DNA of 64,000 nt from Ophthalmolycus amberensis. Lineage: Eukaryota > Chordata > Actinopteri > Perciformes > Zoarcidae. The notes under the pieces are model-generated. The model saw only the letters and a list, made by a program, of their open reading frames with translations. It did no database searches and had not been told where the DNA came from. Shown here in pieces: positions 45,568-58,172 of this stretch. The first letter of the stretch is position 1. Each line of letters opens with the position of its first letter. The stretch is from assembly GCA_024529925.1 (NCBI GenBank), contig JAFEUB010000965.1:437001-501000 (forward strand). The letters are read 5' to 3'. Position numbers and translations under genes: made by a program.

Positions 45568-46116
45568 GACGGGGTTTGGACCGTCCAATACCGGACCACC
45601 TCCATCATCAACCGGCCCTCGCTCTGAGATCGCCGACCCCGACTGTATTCTATGCTTCACAGAACACGTTCAATTTACTCTAATACTTAAAGCTCATAGT
45701 CACTGACGAAGATTTATACTACTCCTCCGCGATCTGTATTCACACTCGTGGTTTCCATCTGCGAGCCGGCAGCACCCCTACACACACATACACTCACACA
45801 CCCAGCATGCAATCTGCCCCAAAGAGGCGGGTCTATGAAGCAGTTTAGCCAATGATGCTTTAATGCTGATTAAAGATATAAATGAGTGAAATACAATTTA
45901 GCCAATCAGCGTCCTCAAATAGATTCAGCGCCGGAGCCGGCATTCTGGTCGATAGTAGTTCACGGAGCGTCTCTGATCTGAAGTACAGACAAGCCGCCTA
46001 AGCCCCGCCTCTTCACGTTTAGAATGCCACATATAGATAGTGACATATCTGCTATATGTTATCCTTCCACAATTAATTCTAGATCACTACAGCCTTTTAT
46101 GTCGATATTTATTTTT

Positions 46117-47741
46117 TTATTTTTTTATTTGTTTCGCAGGCTTATCTGTTTCTGAAATCGGAACTTTATTGTTTCTCCGTTTCTGAAACCTCTTCCTTTC
46201 GGTCAGTGCCTCTACTCCACGCTTTGAATCAGCGACGTCCGCCTCTCCGCGCTTTGAATCAGCGACGTCCGCCTCTCCGCGCTTTGAATCAGCGACGTCC
46301 GCCTCTACGCACTTTGAATCGACAACGTCCGCCTCTCCGCGCTTTGAATCGGCGACGTCCGCCTCTCCGCGCTTTGAATCGGCGACATCCGCCTCTCCTC
46401 CGCTTTTTGAATCGGCGACGTCCGCCTCTCCGCGCTTTGAATCGGCGATGTCCGCCTCTCCGCGCTTTGAATCGGCGACATCCGCCTCTACGCTCTTTGA
46501 ATCGGCGACGTCCGCCTCTCCTCTCTTTGAATCGGCGACGTCCGCCTCTCCGCGCTTTGAATCGGCGACGTCCGCCTCTCCTCTGCTTTTTGAATCGGCA
46601 ATGTCCGCCGATTTCGCAGGCTTATCTGTTTCTGAAATCGGAACTTTATTGTTTCTCCGTTTCTGAAACCTCTTCCTTTCGGTCAGTGCCTCTCCTCCAC
46701 GCTTTGAATCAGCGACGTCCGCCTCTCCGCGCTTTGAATCGGCGACGTCCGCCTCTCCTCAGCTTTTTGAATCGGCGACGTCCGCCTCTCCGCTCTTTGA
46801 ATCGGCGACGTCCGCCTCTCCGCTCTTTGAATCGGCGACGTCCGCCTCTCCGCTCTTTGAATCGGCGACGTCCGCCTCTCCTCTGCTTTTTGAATCGGCA
46901 ATGTCCGCCGATTTCGCAGGCTTATCTGTTTCTGAAATCGGAACTTTATTGTTTCTCCGTTTCTGAAACCTCTTCCTTTCGGTCAGTGCCTCTCCTCCAC
47001 GCTTTGAATCAGCGACGTCCGCCTCTCCGCGCTTTGAATCGGCGACGTCCGCCTCTACGCGCTTTGAATCGGCGACGTCCGCCTCTCCGCTCTTTGAATC
47101 GGCGACGTCCGCCTCTCCGCTCTTTGAATCGGCGACGTCCGCCTCTCCGCGCTTTGAATCGGCGACGTCCGCCTCTACGCGCTTTGAATCGGCGACGTCC
47201 GCCTCTCCGAGCTTTGAATCGGCGACGTCCGCCTCTACGCGCTTTGAATCGGCGACGTCCGCCTCTCCGAGCTTTGAATCGGCGACGTCCGCCTCTACGC
47301 GCTTTGAATCGGCGACGTCCGCCTCTCCGAGCTTTGAATCGGCGACGTCCCTACGCGCTTTGAATCGGCGACGTCCGCCTCTACGCGCTTTGAATCGGCG
47401 ACGTCCGCCTCTACGCGCTTTGAATTGGCGACGTCCGCCTCTACGCGCTTTGAATCGGCGACGTCCGCCTCTCCTCCGCGCTTTGAATCGACGTCTGTCT
47501 CTTCTCTTGCCTCTCTCTCTTCTCTCAGTTCTCTCTTTGCAGACATTCGCTTGCGGTGAAAAAAATCGGCCAAGTACTGCTTCGTTTTTCGCTGAGTGTA
47601 AGAAAAAGGTGAGGATTCATCTTTTGGTTGAGATTGTTCCTCAATCTTCCACCTGGCGATGTTCTGATACAGCTCGTTAACATCATGAGCAGCCTGCGCC
47701 ATTGACCCTTCTACTAGTTTGACTATCTCATTCACATCCAT
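46117..47741 (-). pseudogene. Gene Y, frameshifted copy, U5
   Basis: A 4-bp deletion at about 47350 (GACGTCCCTACGCGC instead of GACGTCCGCCTCTACGCGC) shifts the frame after the first few repeats. The shifted frame reads TSPIQSSERR-type repeats and ends at 47295. The rest of the array and the C-terminus are otherwise as in U1. Confidence 0.6.
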
Positions 47742-48088
47742 TTTATTTGTATTCTGTTGGTAAAATGTACAACCTTCCGTTCTGAAATGTAGTTGAAGTG
47801 GTTAAAAGAGGTCAAAAGTTGCTCCTATACAAAGAAGTTGATGCTTTGATCCTTTATGACATACACACATTCAGTGTGTGTGTATGTGTGAAAGTGGGCG
47901 TGTCCACGTGTGGCCACGCCCACTTTCCTTTGATGTTCCATTTGGAACCATTACATCACTAAGAATGCTCTGTCAAAGGAAAGTGGGCGTGTCCACGAGG
48001 CAAAGAAACTCTATACCCCAGACTTTAATTCTCCAAACTAGATATTGAGGACTTTCAAGAGACACCAGTGGAAGGAAGAAAGATAAAT
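47742..48088. promoter_or_regulatory. Divergent Y/X promoter, one 89-bp unit shorter, U5
   Basis: Only one full palindrome (47892-47925) and the half copy (from 47981) remain. The TACGTCA-containing spacer of the other units is lost. Confidence 0.65.
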
Positions 48089-49666
48089 ATGTATCACCTA
48101 AAAATGAAAGCCTTTTGGAAGGGTCTAAGGAAGTCAAAGCAACTTAATGACCTGGAACAGCAGCCAAAGGTGGCTGAGCATGACGATGATGTCAAGTCGA
48201 TCCAACTTAATGACCTTGGGCAGCTTGATGAGAAGCATGAGATTTGTCCTGAAGAGAGCCTCTTGCCGGCTCCAGCTAAAGTCTCTGGGAAGTGTCGAAG
48301 GAAGTCAAAGCATTGCAATGATTTCAGGTCGGTCCAATTTAATGACCTTGAACGGGTCATTGACCTTGAACGGGAGTCTGATCATGACGATGATGTCAAG
48401 ACTGCCCGAATTAATGACCTGGAACAGCAGCCAAAGGTGGCTGAGCATGACGATGATGTCAAGTCGATCCAACTTAATGACCTTGGGCAGCTTGATGAGA
48501 AGCATGAGATTTGTCCTGAAGAGAGCCTCTTGCTAGCTCCAGCTAAAGTCTCTGGGAAGTGTCGAAGGAAGTCAAAGCATTGCAATGATTTCAGGTCGGT
48601 CCAATTTAATGACCTTGAACGGATCATTGACCTTGAACGGGAGTCTGATCATGACGATGATATCAAGACTGCCCGAATTAATGACCTGGAACAGCAGCCA
48701 AAGGTGTCTGAGCATGACGGTGATGTCAAGTCGATCCAACTTAATGACCTTGGGCAGCTTGATGAGAAGCATGAGATTTGTCCTGAAGAGAGCCTCTTGC
48801 CGGCTCCAGCTAAAGTCTCTGGGAAGTGTCGAAGGAAGTCAAAGCATTGCAATGATTTCAAGTCGGTCCAATTTAATGACCTTGAACGGGAGTCTGATCA
48901 TGACGATGATGTCAAGACAGCCCGAATTAATGACCTGGAACAGCAGCCAAAGGTGTCTGATCATGACGATGATGTCAAGACAGCCCGAATGAATGACCTG
49001 GAACAGCAGCTAAAGGTGTCTGATCATGACGATGATGTCAAGACAGCCCGAATTAATGACCTGGAACAGCAGCTAAAGGTGTCTGAGCATGACGATGATG
49101 TCAAGACAGCCCGAATTAATGATCTGGAACAGCAGCCAAAGGTGGCTGAGCATTACGATGATGTCAAGTCAGCCCGAATGAATGACCTGGAACAGCAGCT
49201 GAAGGTGTCTGATCATGACGATGATGTCAAGACAGCCCGAATTAATGACCTGGAACAGCAGCTAAAGGTGTCTGATCATGACGATGATGTCAAGACAGCC
49301 CGAATTAATGACCTGGAACAGCAGCTAAAGGTGTCTGAGCATGAAAAAGATGTCATGTTGGCCCGAATGAATGACCTGGAACAGCAGCTAAAGGTGTCTG
49401 AGCATGAAAAAGATGTCATGTTGGCCCGAATGAATGACCTGGAACAGCAGCTAAAGGTGATTCGAGCCCAAATGATGGACCTTGGGCAGCTTGATGAGAA
49501 AGATGAGATTTGTCCTGAAGAGAGCCTCTTGCCGGCTCCAGCTGCTGAGACTGAGACCAGAGGTTGGTGGTTTCTACTGAAAGCAGGAGCGCTTCTTGGC
49601 ACTGCCACTATCGCTGGACTGAGAATAGCAAGAATGGTAATGTTTGAGTCTGATATACGCTATTGA
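48089..49666 (+). CDS. Gene X, U5
   Basis: 525 residues, open throughout, three 89-residue-type blocks and 12 NDLEQ motifs. The first block begins sooner after the N-terminus than in U4: the SVQFNDLERVIDLERES segment is skipped at the start. The third block lacks the IIDLER segment. Every length change is a multiple of three bases. Confidence 0.7.
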   Translation: MYHLKMKAFWKGLRKSKQLNDLEQQPKVAEHDDDVKSIQLNDLGQLDEKHEICPEESLLPAPAKVSGKCRRKSKHCNDFRSVQFNDLERVIDLERESDHDDDVKTARINDLEQQPKVAEHDDDVKSIQLNDLGQLDEKHEICPEESLLLAPAKVSGKCRRKSKHCNDFRSVQFNDLERIIDLERESDHDDDIKTARINDLEQQPKVSEHDGDVKSIQLNDLGQLDEKHEICPEESLLPAPAKVSGKCRRKSKHCNDFKSVQFNDLERESDHDDDVKTARINDLEQQPKVSDHDDDVKTARMNDLEQQLKVSDHDDDVKTARINDLEQQLKVSEHDDDVKTARINDLEQQPKVAEHYDDVKSARMNDLEQQLKVSDHDDDVKTARINDLEQQLKVSDHDDDVKTARINDLEQQLKVSEHEKDVMLARMNDLEQQLKVSEHEKDVMLARMNDLEQQLKVIRAQMMDLGQLDEKDEICPEESLLPAPAAETETRGWWFLLKAGALLGTATIAGLRIARMVMFESDIRY

Positions 49667-50192
49667 TTAGCACAAAGATAACATATTGTGAGTGTGATGC
49701 CCACCAATGTGTTAGCCGCGGGACGTGAAGAGCGAAGCAGGATGTGAAATCCTTCTTTTCGAGTGACTAAGCGTTCAGGAGACAACAGCAAGGCTAATGT
49801 TTAGCATTTTAAGACCATCCTACAGTTATAGATTGTTATCCTTCATGTTCGAGAACATTTAATGTGCGTGTACTGTACCGAAAATAATGTTTATTTTCGT
49901 TGTTTAGTGCTGTATGGAATTGGTGTCCGTCTGCGCTACATGTACATTTGAGCTAGCACAAAGATAACATGTTTGCATGTGTAACACCAATGTGTTGTCA
50001 CATGTGTGTTATGTATTTTGTTTTCATGCACAGCCAATATGTTTTAAAGTGAGCACACTTGTTTATTCCAGCAATAGTTTTAGCAAACGTTTAGCATTTT
50101 AAGACCATCCTACAGTTATAGATTCTGTTATCCTTCATGTTCGAGACTTCTATCTTTAACTTTTTATCTCATAACTGTCTCATGTAATGTGT

Positions 50193-50439
50193 TGTAATTC
50201 TGTTATGCTGTTCTACACATGACATCTATTGCACTTCTGTCCATCATGGGAGAGGGATCCGTCCTCTGTTGCTCTCCCACAGGTCTCTTCCTTTTTTTAC
50301 CCCGTTAAAGGGTTTTTTTGGGGTTCCGATGTGAGGGTTCCGGGACAAGAGGATGTCAAATGTGTACATATTGTAAAGCCCTCTGAGGCAAATTTGTAAT
50401 TTGTGATTTTGGGCCATACAAAAGAAATTGAATTGAATA
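50193..50439 (+). mobile_element. Fish L2/SINE-like 3' end, U5
   Basis: Same tail repeat as 9549-9795. Confidence 0.6.
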
Positions 50440-50535
50440 TCCATCTGTTTTACACCACTGGCATCACTCCTCAGTGTGTTTTTTCATTTGGAAATATTGG
50501 CAGACACAGAATACAGTGCAGTAAGCATGTACTTT

Positions 50536-51184
50536 TGTTATGTGGTAGTGTAGTTAGTGGACCCAAACGCAAGCACACAGCAGGTTTACTCCAGCCAAGA
50601 CTTTATTTAACTTGTTCAGGAGGATTCACAGAATGAACAAACAAAAAACAAAGACTAACTGTCCAGCAAATTAAAGTCACTCCGATAATCTCCTCTGGAG
50701 TCGGGAGGGAAGCTCAACCGAGGCCGGGACAGGTAGCCTCCGGAGTCGGGAGGGAAACTCGACCGCACTCAAAACTGAAGGAACAGAACACAAACAGGTA
50801 ACGATCTTCTCTGAATCGGTGTTCAGACTTACGTGACCAGACTGGTAACCGGACGGACTGACGAGGCACAAGACAATAAGGAGTCGAAGCGGGTGAAAGA
50901 CAGTACGACCTGACAACCCCAGACTGCAGGACCAGAGCTTATATAGTGACAGGGGAATCATTAGTGGGACCTGAGTCTGGTGTGTCAGGCTGCAGGAGGT
51001 GATCGGCTGGAGTGTCCTCAGCTGTGCACAATCAAGGGCGTGGCCATGGGAGGTGTCTGGAGGCAGAGGACAAACACAGAGCACACAATAACAAACGGGG
51101 GAATGACAGGACACATGAGGAGAGGAGATCAGGGGAAACAGAGGTAACACACAACAGGTCAGACAGGGATCCCGGATCCTGACA
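50536..51184 (-). mobile_element. Solo LTR, 649 bp (U5/U6 junction)
   Basis: TG...CA ends with ACTTT at 50531-50535 and 51185-51189. It has the GGATCCTGACA end also found at the U2/U3 junction, as expected if the S-S-L trimer was copied as a block. Confidence 0.85.
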
Positions 51185-52057
51185 ACTTTGACAAATATTT
51201 CCATTGTTTTTCAGCTTTTTGTTAACATATACAAACAAACAACAAACAAACCCACCCACTGGTACACCCACCTCGAAGAACAGAAAAGTAAATAAATAAA
51301 AAGGTCACCTCATTTTGCCGTGCTAGACGTCATTATATATATGTACATAAACACACACATACATGGTAAATCTGTAGACACGCCTGCATCACTCTACAAA
51401 GTAAATACATAATCATCACATCATACAAGCACAATATGCTCAAAAATCAAATGACAATAGGATTGGCCAGTAGGTAGAAACCAGAGTGCCCAAATTATTA
51501 CTTGTCCAACAGAAAGAGAGTCAAATTAATCAAAAAAATAAATAAATCTGTTTTATACCACTGGCATCACTCCTCAGTGTGTTTTGCTGCAATCTTTTGA
51601 TTGCATTAAATGCTGAAATAAATAAATATGTATGTGTCTGTATGCCAGGTGGGAGGTCCTAACCTCTGTCTAAAGCAGGATTGGTCACAGGAGTGTGATC
51701 GCTTCTGGTACTACTTCTGTCTTACACGGTAACGTTGAAGTTGGCTAGCCCGCAGACAGCTGCCATCTTAATCTCCACCTACAGGCTCTACCAACAACCA
51801 TCACTGCTGCCTCCACCTGCAGACCCTCGCAGACACCTGCCGCCTGAACCTTCACCTGCAGCCATCAACCTCGGCCTCCACCTGAAGACGCTGCCAGATG
51901 ACTCTAGCTCCACCTGAAGCCTCCTCCATCAACCTGCACTGCTGCCTCCTCTCCTATCGCCATGTGAAGACCATAGCGGAACAGCAAGGACCAGAGACAC
52001 ACTCGTAAATATCACCTCTCAGATAGCTGTGTCATAATAACATGTCAGCCTTTCTGT

Positions 52058-52163
52058 TTACATCCTTCTCCTCACAGCTATTTCCACACATTGACTCCAT
52101 GTGTTTCTTGGTCGGCCTCTTTTTCTTTTCCCTTCTGGTGTCCAATGTAAGGCTGTTCTTGTG
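52058..52163 (-). mobile_element. LINE remnant, U6
   Basis: Copy of the 1225-1330 fragment with a few substitutions nearby. Confidence 0.45.
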
Positions 52164-52716
52164 ATATCAGCAAGCTTGTGCTTGATATGAAGAACTTCCA
52201 ACTTCCTGTCAGTGGCTTCCTTATGGCTTTGACCACTGGCATTCATGCTGGCATCAATTGATACACCTGGAAACCCATCACATCTAGTTGCTTTTGATAC
52301 TTTTGTTGCTGTTTCCATAACAATACTTATTTTACAGGACAGAGCTGTTAACCCTGAGCCCAACCCCCAAACCTGGAGGACCAGGTGCCGCCTTTTGTCA
52401 GACCCCTCACCCGTAACCTGCCCGGCATGGTTAAACCTGCCAGGGACCTAAGCCCCCGTCGGTATAGCTCACAGGGTCATTGAGGCACGCAAGCCTCCCC
52501 ACCACATCAAGGTAGCAGCACGGGGGGAGGAGTTTACCGTTGCAGTCCTGCTTTATTGTTGAAAACCAGTATCTTTTGGTCTTGGTTCCCCTTGCCTTAT
52601 ATCAAAACTGTTATTTCAGTTTTGATATAGTTGCATTAAAATAGAATGATTTTTTTCTCTTTCTCTCCGTCCACCAGTTGTACCTATACTGACCTATATC
52701 CTTCTTTGTTTATCAG

Positions 52717-52842
52717 GAAACACGATGATGACCGACGCTTTGTCAGAGGAGGGTTGTGGGAAATCCTTCACCCGGGCAGAGCACCTGAAGGGTCACAGTA
52801 TCACCCATCTGGGTACCAAGCCCTTCCAGTGCCATGCAGAAG
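52717..52842 (+). pseudogene. zxdc: zxdc exon A with 5-bp deletion, U6
   Basis: 126 bp instead of 131. Five bases are missing after CGCTTTGTC (near 52745), which removes the first Cys of the finger and shifts the frame (DRRFVRGGLWEI). No matching compensation is seen in the exon, so this copy cannot encode the finger in the exon's normal phase. Confidence 0.8.
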
Positions 52843-53029
52843 GTACGTACAGGTACCAGAAACAAAGGACAGGAGGGGGACTGTTAGATCAGTTACAGAT
52901 GAACAGAGAGGAGTTTTTATTTTTTCCTGTCACTGCAGTCAAAAAGTTTATTTTCGCTTGGAGTAGTTTCACGTCATCGCTTGGAGTAGTTTCACGTCAT
53001 CTGAAGACAGATCATTCATGGCGTTTGTG

Positions 53030-53135
53030 CGATACGTGCGATGCATTGAGTGGGCAACGCGCCGTGTATTGAGTGGGCCGGTCTGACAGTAACTCCCGGG
53101 CCACTTTTTTCCCCCAGTCCGCTCCTGAATACTAC
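53030..53135 (+). mobile_element. hAT-type transposon right end with TSD, U6
   Basis: Same as 20330-20435; AATACTAC at 53128-53135. Confidence 0.75.
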
Positions 53136-53722
53136 TGCATATGTGAAGTTGTCTAAAGCCACAAGTGTCTCCAGATAGAGCTGTGTGAAGTCTGATAAAT
53201 GTCCTCAAGTGATGTCACTTGAGTCAGCGTCGGTTGGGGCTGAAGAGAGTGAAAATAAGAAACAAACCTGTAGGTGTGAAGTTAGAAAGAAGTGATGATA
53301 CCAGACGTCTGTAGCCCGCTGCTCATCTCTGCTGCAGGCTACATTAGCTGCTACTAGCACTAACGCATCTCTGTGTACCTTGAGGCTTATGTGTTGCATT
53401 GTGGGTAATGTAGGTGCCAGGTTCTGACGAGGAACAAGAAGGCATGGAACAAAAAAGTAAATGTCACTGATTTTGCTTCTTTGTTTTTTTTAGACTGTCC
53501 ATCATTAGTCTGTTATAGAATAGAAGGATCAGATTAGACGGACAATAAAGTTATATTTTCTTTGAGTACAATGCTTGAGTAGTCTTTCAAGGAAATGTGC
53601 GTTTGTTTGTTGTATTCTGTGATGTGAAAGGGAAATGGCACAAATCTGCTATTAGCAGCGTGGCCCTGAGAGGCCCACGTAATGGTGTGTAGTAACCTCT
53701 GCCTTCCTCTTTTGTGTGTCAG

Positions 53723-53807
53723 GAGAGTGGCGGCTCAGCAAGGACGGACGACAGAGCCATCCAGCTGGTCAAAAAAAAGAAGCAAAGAGGTCCTTCAGCC
53801 TCCTCTG
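53723..53807 (+). CDS. zxdc: zxdc exon D, U6
   Basis: Reads ESGGSARTDDRAIQL, where U3 has ESAGSAR. The Gly matches what I remember of mammalian ZXDC, so U6 probably has the ancestral residue. Confidence 0.8.
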
Positions 53808-53916
53808 GTAAGACAGGTGGAGCGATTCCAGGCCCTTATTTAATGCTCCTAGAACAGAGACCAAAGTGATTGTTCTACAGCGAGTGATGGTGGTGTCCTC
53901 TTTTGGCTCCATCCAG

Positions 53917-54089
53917 GGGCTTCAGGGTCGAGTCAGAGGAAAACGAAAGGAGTAAAGGCAGCTTCGGCTCCTACAGCGATGGCTCCCTCTGGTGTTCGTT
54001 ATGGTGAAGGGGCGGCAGCAGCCAATGGAGGCCTGACCCTGCGTGACCCTGTCACCGGGGCCCAGTATGTCCAGATTCAGCTGCTGCAG
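53917..54089 (+). CDS. zxdc: zxdc exon E, U6
   Basis: As in U3 with one difference, TKGVKAAS instead of TKGLKAAS. Confidence 0.8.
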
Positions 54090-54214
54090 GTCAGATCCCC
54101 AAACATCTCATTGTGTGTTTGTGATTACATTACCACCTGACTGAACCTGATTGAAATACTTCATAGATTTGTGTTGACAGAAAAGCTTAGCTGCTGCTGA
54201 AAGACATGCTGATG

Positions 54215-54217
<3 letters not shown>

Positions 54218-54282
<65 letters not shown>
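54218..54282 (+). repeat. TG microsatellite, U6
   Basis: About 32 TG units before exon F. Confidence 0.95.
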
Positions 54283-54288
<6 letters not shown>

Positions 54289-54300
54289 CATGTGATGCAG

Positions 54301-54402
54301 GACGACCCAGCCAGTGATGGCGACCTGGCCTTCCAGCTGAGCTCTCAACCCTCCAGCTCCCACTCTCAGCTCACTGCCGACCTGCCTGTCAACATCTTAC
54401 AG
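54301..54402 (+). CDS. zxdc: zxdc exon F, U6
   Basis: 34 codons, same translation as U3. Confidence 0.85.
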
Positions 54403-55403
54403 GTGGGAAAGGTTTTATTGACTTATTTTAACACAACTCCACCAAGTGTTACACTGATACATGATACTGTACAGTATGATCCCTGTCCGTCATGCCAGAG
54501 TGGGAACCCTGACTGAGCAGTATATTTGTAGCAGCCACCATGTGTTAAGCACATGTGGTTCATTTTGATCAGGGTTGCAAAATTTTGGGAATATTTCCAT
54601 GAGAATTAACAATAATAAAATGGTAATAACAGGTGTATTTGCTCAGGCTGTATTGACATGTCATACGCAGGTGAAAACAAACCTTTTAGCACATCATTAG
54701 TCTGTTATAGAATAGAAGGATCAGATAAGACGGACAATAAAGTTATATTTTCTTTGAGTACAATGCTTACAAGTGATAGGCAGATGCAGTCCAATAACTC
54801 CACACATTTCTAGAGCCGCTCCTAAAGCTAATTGTTTTTCTCGCTTTAAAACGACAAATTTACAAAACTTGTCTGATCATTATTTCAATATTTTCTTCAA
54901 TCACATTGTCTTAAAAACAAACAATTGTAACAGGATAATAAACTATAGTTGTCAGTGTTCTGCCTGTGGCAGCACGTTAACGAGTGTGGAGAGGCACTTT
55001 GACAATTCGAGCCGATAATGTGGGCTAACTTAGGGTGTGACACAACTTACTTCTAAAACAAATGTTTTCTAACATAGAAGCATGTTTTTGTTAGCTTCAT
55101 ATCTCCACTGTTCCCTGAAGGCCACCGTAGTTCTCAAACGCTCTAGTGAAACTACGGTAAGATGAGCCGCAGAGTGCAAACACGGTGGTACCGTCAGTCT
55201 GGCTTCTGTTGCTCCTCTAGTAGTGTTATTAAGGTAAGGATGAACTCTGAGCGAGGTGAATGGTGTTACCACGTTTGCACTCTGGGTGTTCAGTTGGTTG
55301 CAATCTGCAGCCACACAGTGTCTCTTCTTTGAGTGTATGATGTCTCTTTGCAACCCCAGTTTGGATACAAGAGAAGTGATCTGTGTGACTGTTTCCTCAA
55401 AAG

Positions 55404-55490
55404 GAACCTTCGGTGATGACGGAGGACGACAACGGCTCTGACAACTCCCAGTTCACGGGAAGCACAATCAACCTTCAGGACCTGGAGTGA
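55404..55490 (+). CDS. zxdc: zxdc exon G (C-terminus), U6
   Basis: Same terminus GSTINLQDLE and stop as U3. The 3' UTR has small indels relative to U3, for example two extra bases near 55527. Confidence 0.85.
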   Translation, partial: EPSVMTEDDNGSDNSQFTGSTINLQDLE

Positions 55491-57960
55491 GGACCACGGC
55501 GCTGCAGGCCCGAGGCCCGCCGTCCACAGTTTACACCAACAAACGGTTGCCTCGTCTCTTCCCAGGACTCTGAGGGCCTTGTTGGATATGTGGTTTGTAT
55601 AGTTTGCGACGGGGGTGGATATGAGTCCACAGATAACGCACCTTGACGAGAGGAGATGAGGATTTGTTTATTCAGAAGATTATTTTGTGTTTATCTCTAA
55701 AGTCCAGTTTGTACCAAAATGGAACCTGAGGGGCATTCTCATGTCAAAGACACATGCGAGCTCCTCTGGGTTTTGATCGTAACGGTGTCTATTCCATGGT
55801 GCCACATTGCCACTCATGCACGCACACAGTGCGCTCTCTATGCTCCAGTTGCCTTACAGATGCCTCACGCTGTGCATTCCTCCACTGGCGGAGCATCTGC
55901 TTTATTCTGTTGCTACTTTTCATTTCTGTTTTCTATGGCAGCAGCAAGCCCGTGTTGAAATCATGCCTGTTCATGTGTCTGTATGTACCATGTCATGTGT
56001 TACTACCTTCTTGTAATAATTCTGTTTTGTTATTTATTATTTAGCTGTGGGTTTCAGAAAATGGCCGAGCCAAACACAGAGAGGAATTAAAGAATCAAAG
56101 CACAATCAGAGCGGCGCTGTGTGGACGTCTTCATTTCCATTTCTGTGTTTTCATTTTGACCAGGCAAAGCATGTGCAAGGATTCATAGGATGCATGAAGA
56201 GAATATAATAAGAAGTACGGCGAAAATACAAATGACCAAACCTGTAAAGAGGATCTAATGTATTTTAGCTCAGTCCAACATTAAGAGTTGCTAAATCATT
56301 GCAGATGAAGGTAACACTACACACACACACACACACTTTGACTTCAGAGAAAGTGAGACCAGAGGCTTGTGGCGTCTCTATGGCAGCAAAGTTCATTTGA
56401 TCAGTTTCTCCTTTTTATAAGGTTTCGTATTGGATACCGACTGATTCAGTTTCTACAAAAATCCTTTCTTGTAACAACGTGTCACTTTATCTCGTCCTAT
56501 CCCAAAACCAACGTATCTCGTTAAAGCAAACTCTTCACTACATGATCATTTGAGATGTCGGAACAAGAAACTTGTGAAACTTTGAGGGATCACAGCTTAC
56601 ACATGCTCGACCAAAAACAAAGGACCACCCGTCCATATCTACAGTGCATCCAGGAAGTAGTGATTTCAGCCTCATGTTGTATGATCGCTCTAGAACCAAA
56701 GCCTGGGTCGGGACCCTCAGGTGGGTCACAAGAGATTTTATCAGGGTCGCCTAAATGTGCTGCATTCTTTCCATAGTCCTCCCAGGTTTGAGCCACATGA
56801 GGGAGCCTGACTGTTCATATTGTAGTCTACATATACCAGTGAATCTAGTATGAAAGTCTAGCTTACAGTCTGTTACTGATGAGGAAATGAAGAATGATTC
56901 GAACTAAATGCATTTTTTTGCTCGCATGCAGAAAGTATTTTTCATGTTTTCAATAACATGCATGAAGAGTGGTGATCAATCAAACGTATACCTCTTCTAA
57001 AGGACTGGTTTATCTATTAAATATATAGTAAAAGTGTTTGGAAACGTTGATTTACGCACAGGTTCCCTCATGATTACAGAGAAGTGAGCCTGTTGTGAGT
57101 CTGGATGGTTTGTCATTTTAGAAAAGCGGATCCCCAGAAACACCGCTGTTCTACGGTCTCTTCAGACGATGGACCTCTGCTGTTCCCACGACATATGCAA
57201 GTTTCTCATCATAACACGCCAACTGATGTAATAACGACACAACTTTGTTTTTAATGAGACGTTGACTTTGATAAATAACGAGTTCTGTGATCAAGTTGAA
57301 ATGGCTTAAGTTGGTGTCTAGAAATAAAATTAAAAATATTGTGTTATAACTTAAGTCTTCTTTCTTTAACAGGAAACTGAGCTCCATGTTTGTTGTCATG
57401 GTAGCAGCAATATGCTGACACATCTAAACAGGTCTGACACCTAAAAATGAAAGTCATTTAGAGAAATCTCACACCAGCGTTCTTATTAATGCTCTGACGG
57501 TAGACCACATTTCCCAGAAGCCCTTGTTACTATGACCCTATCTTCTCCACACTTCTAAAAAGTGGAGAAGCACGTTGCAGGTCACGTGTGATTGGATCTT
57601 TCCGCGTCTGCCATTGAAAGCTTCAGCTCTGACTGTGTTGGAGCAACAGCCACAGCCCGCTGTGTAAAGGGCCAGTTCAGCCATGCAGTACTATTACCAA
57701 ACCAGTAGATGGCGTCCAAGTCATGCAGAGAGTCCCCCGAGGCTTCCATACAGACGAGAAGTAGTTAGCTAACTCACTGTGGCAACACTAAATGGAATGG
57801 GCCATTAATTCAACTGATCAATTAAATCTGTGCTTATCTGTGACATGTCAGAATGGCTGCTGTGTAAAGGGCCTCTATACACTCACATAGTGAAGCACAT
57901 TCCATCCTATCCACGAGTTTCCCAAGGGTGCTTGGAGACGCTTCCAAAAAAGAAAAGTCA
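55491..57960. other. zxdc 3' UTR and unassigned DNA, U6
   Basis: Copy of 22797-25250. No supported gene; the same hairpin and E-box/CCAAT cluster are present near 57,545-57,600. Confidence 0.4.
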
Positions 57961-57966
57961 ATGTTT

Positions 57967-58015
57967 AGATGGATAGATATAAACTTTATTCATCCCCAGG
58001 GGGAAATTAGTTTGT
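57967..58015 (-). mobile_element. LINE 3' tail (minus), U6
   Basis: Copy of 25274-25322. Confidence 0.75.
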
Positions 58016-58172
58016 AGCAGCAGCAATTTACCCCCTGCTGGTTTAAATGAGTAAATTACGTGATTGTGGTATTATAAATATCTGAGAAACATTTCTGACA
58101 TCAGGTATTACTTTTATTGTCCTTGCCCCGAATTTGTATCATTAAAAATCTTACAGGAAAAATGTATTTTAC

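Larger units (their letters stand above)
40774..50535 (+). repeat. Tandem unit U5 (short type S)
   Basis: Full short unit with a shortened X promoter and one more Y repeat near 46260 than U1. 40774-42306 and 44070-44673 hold no supported gene apart from the LINE remnant. Confidence 0.9.
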
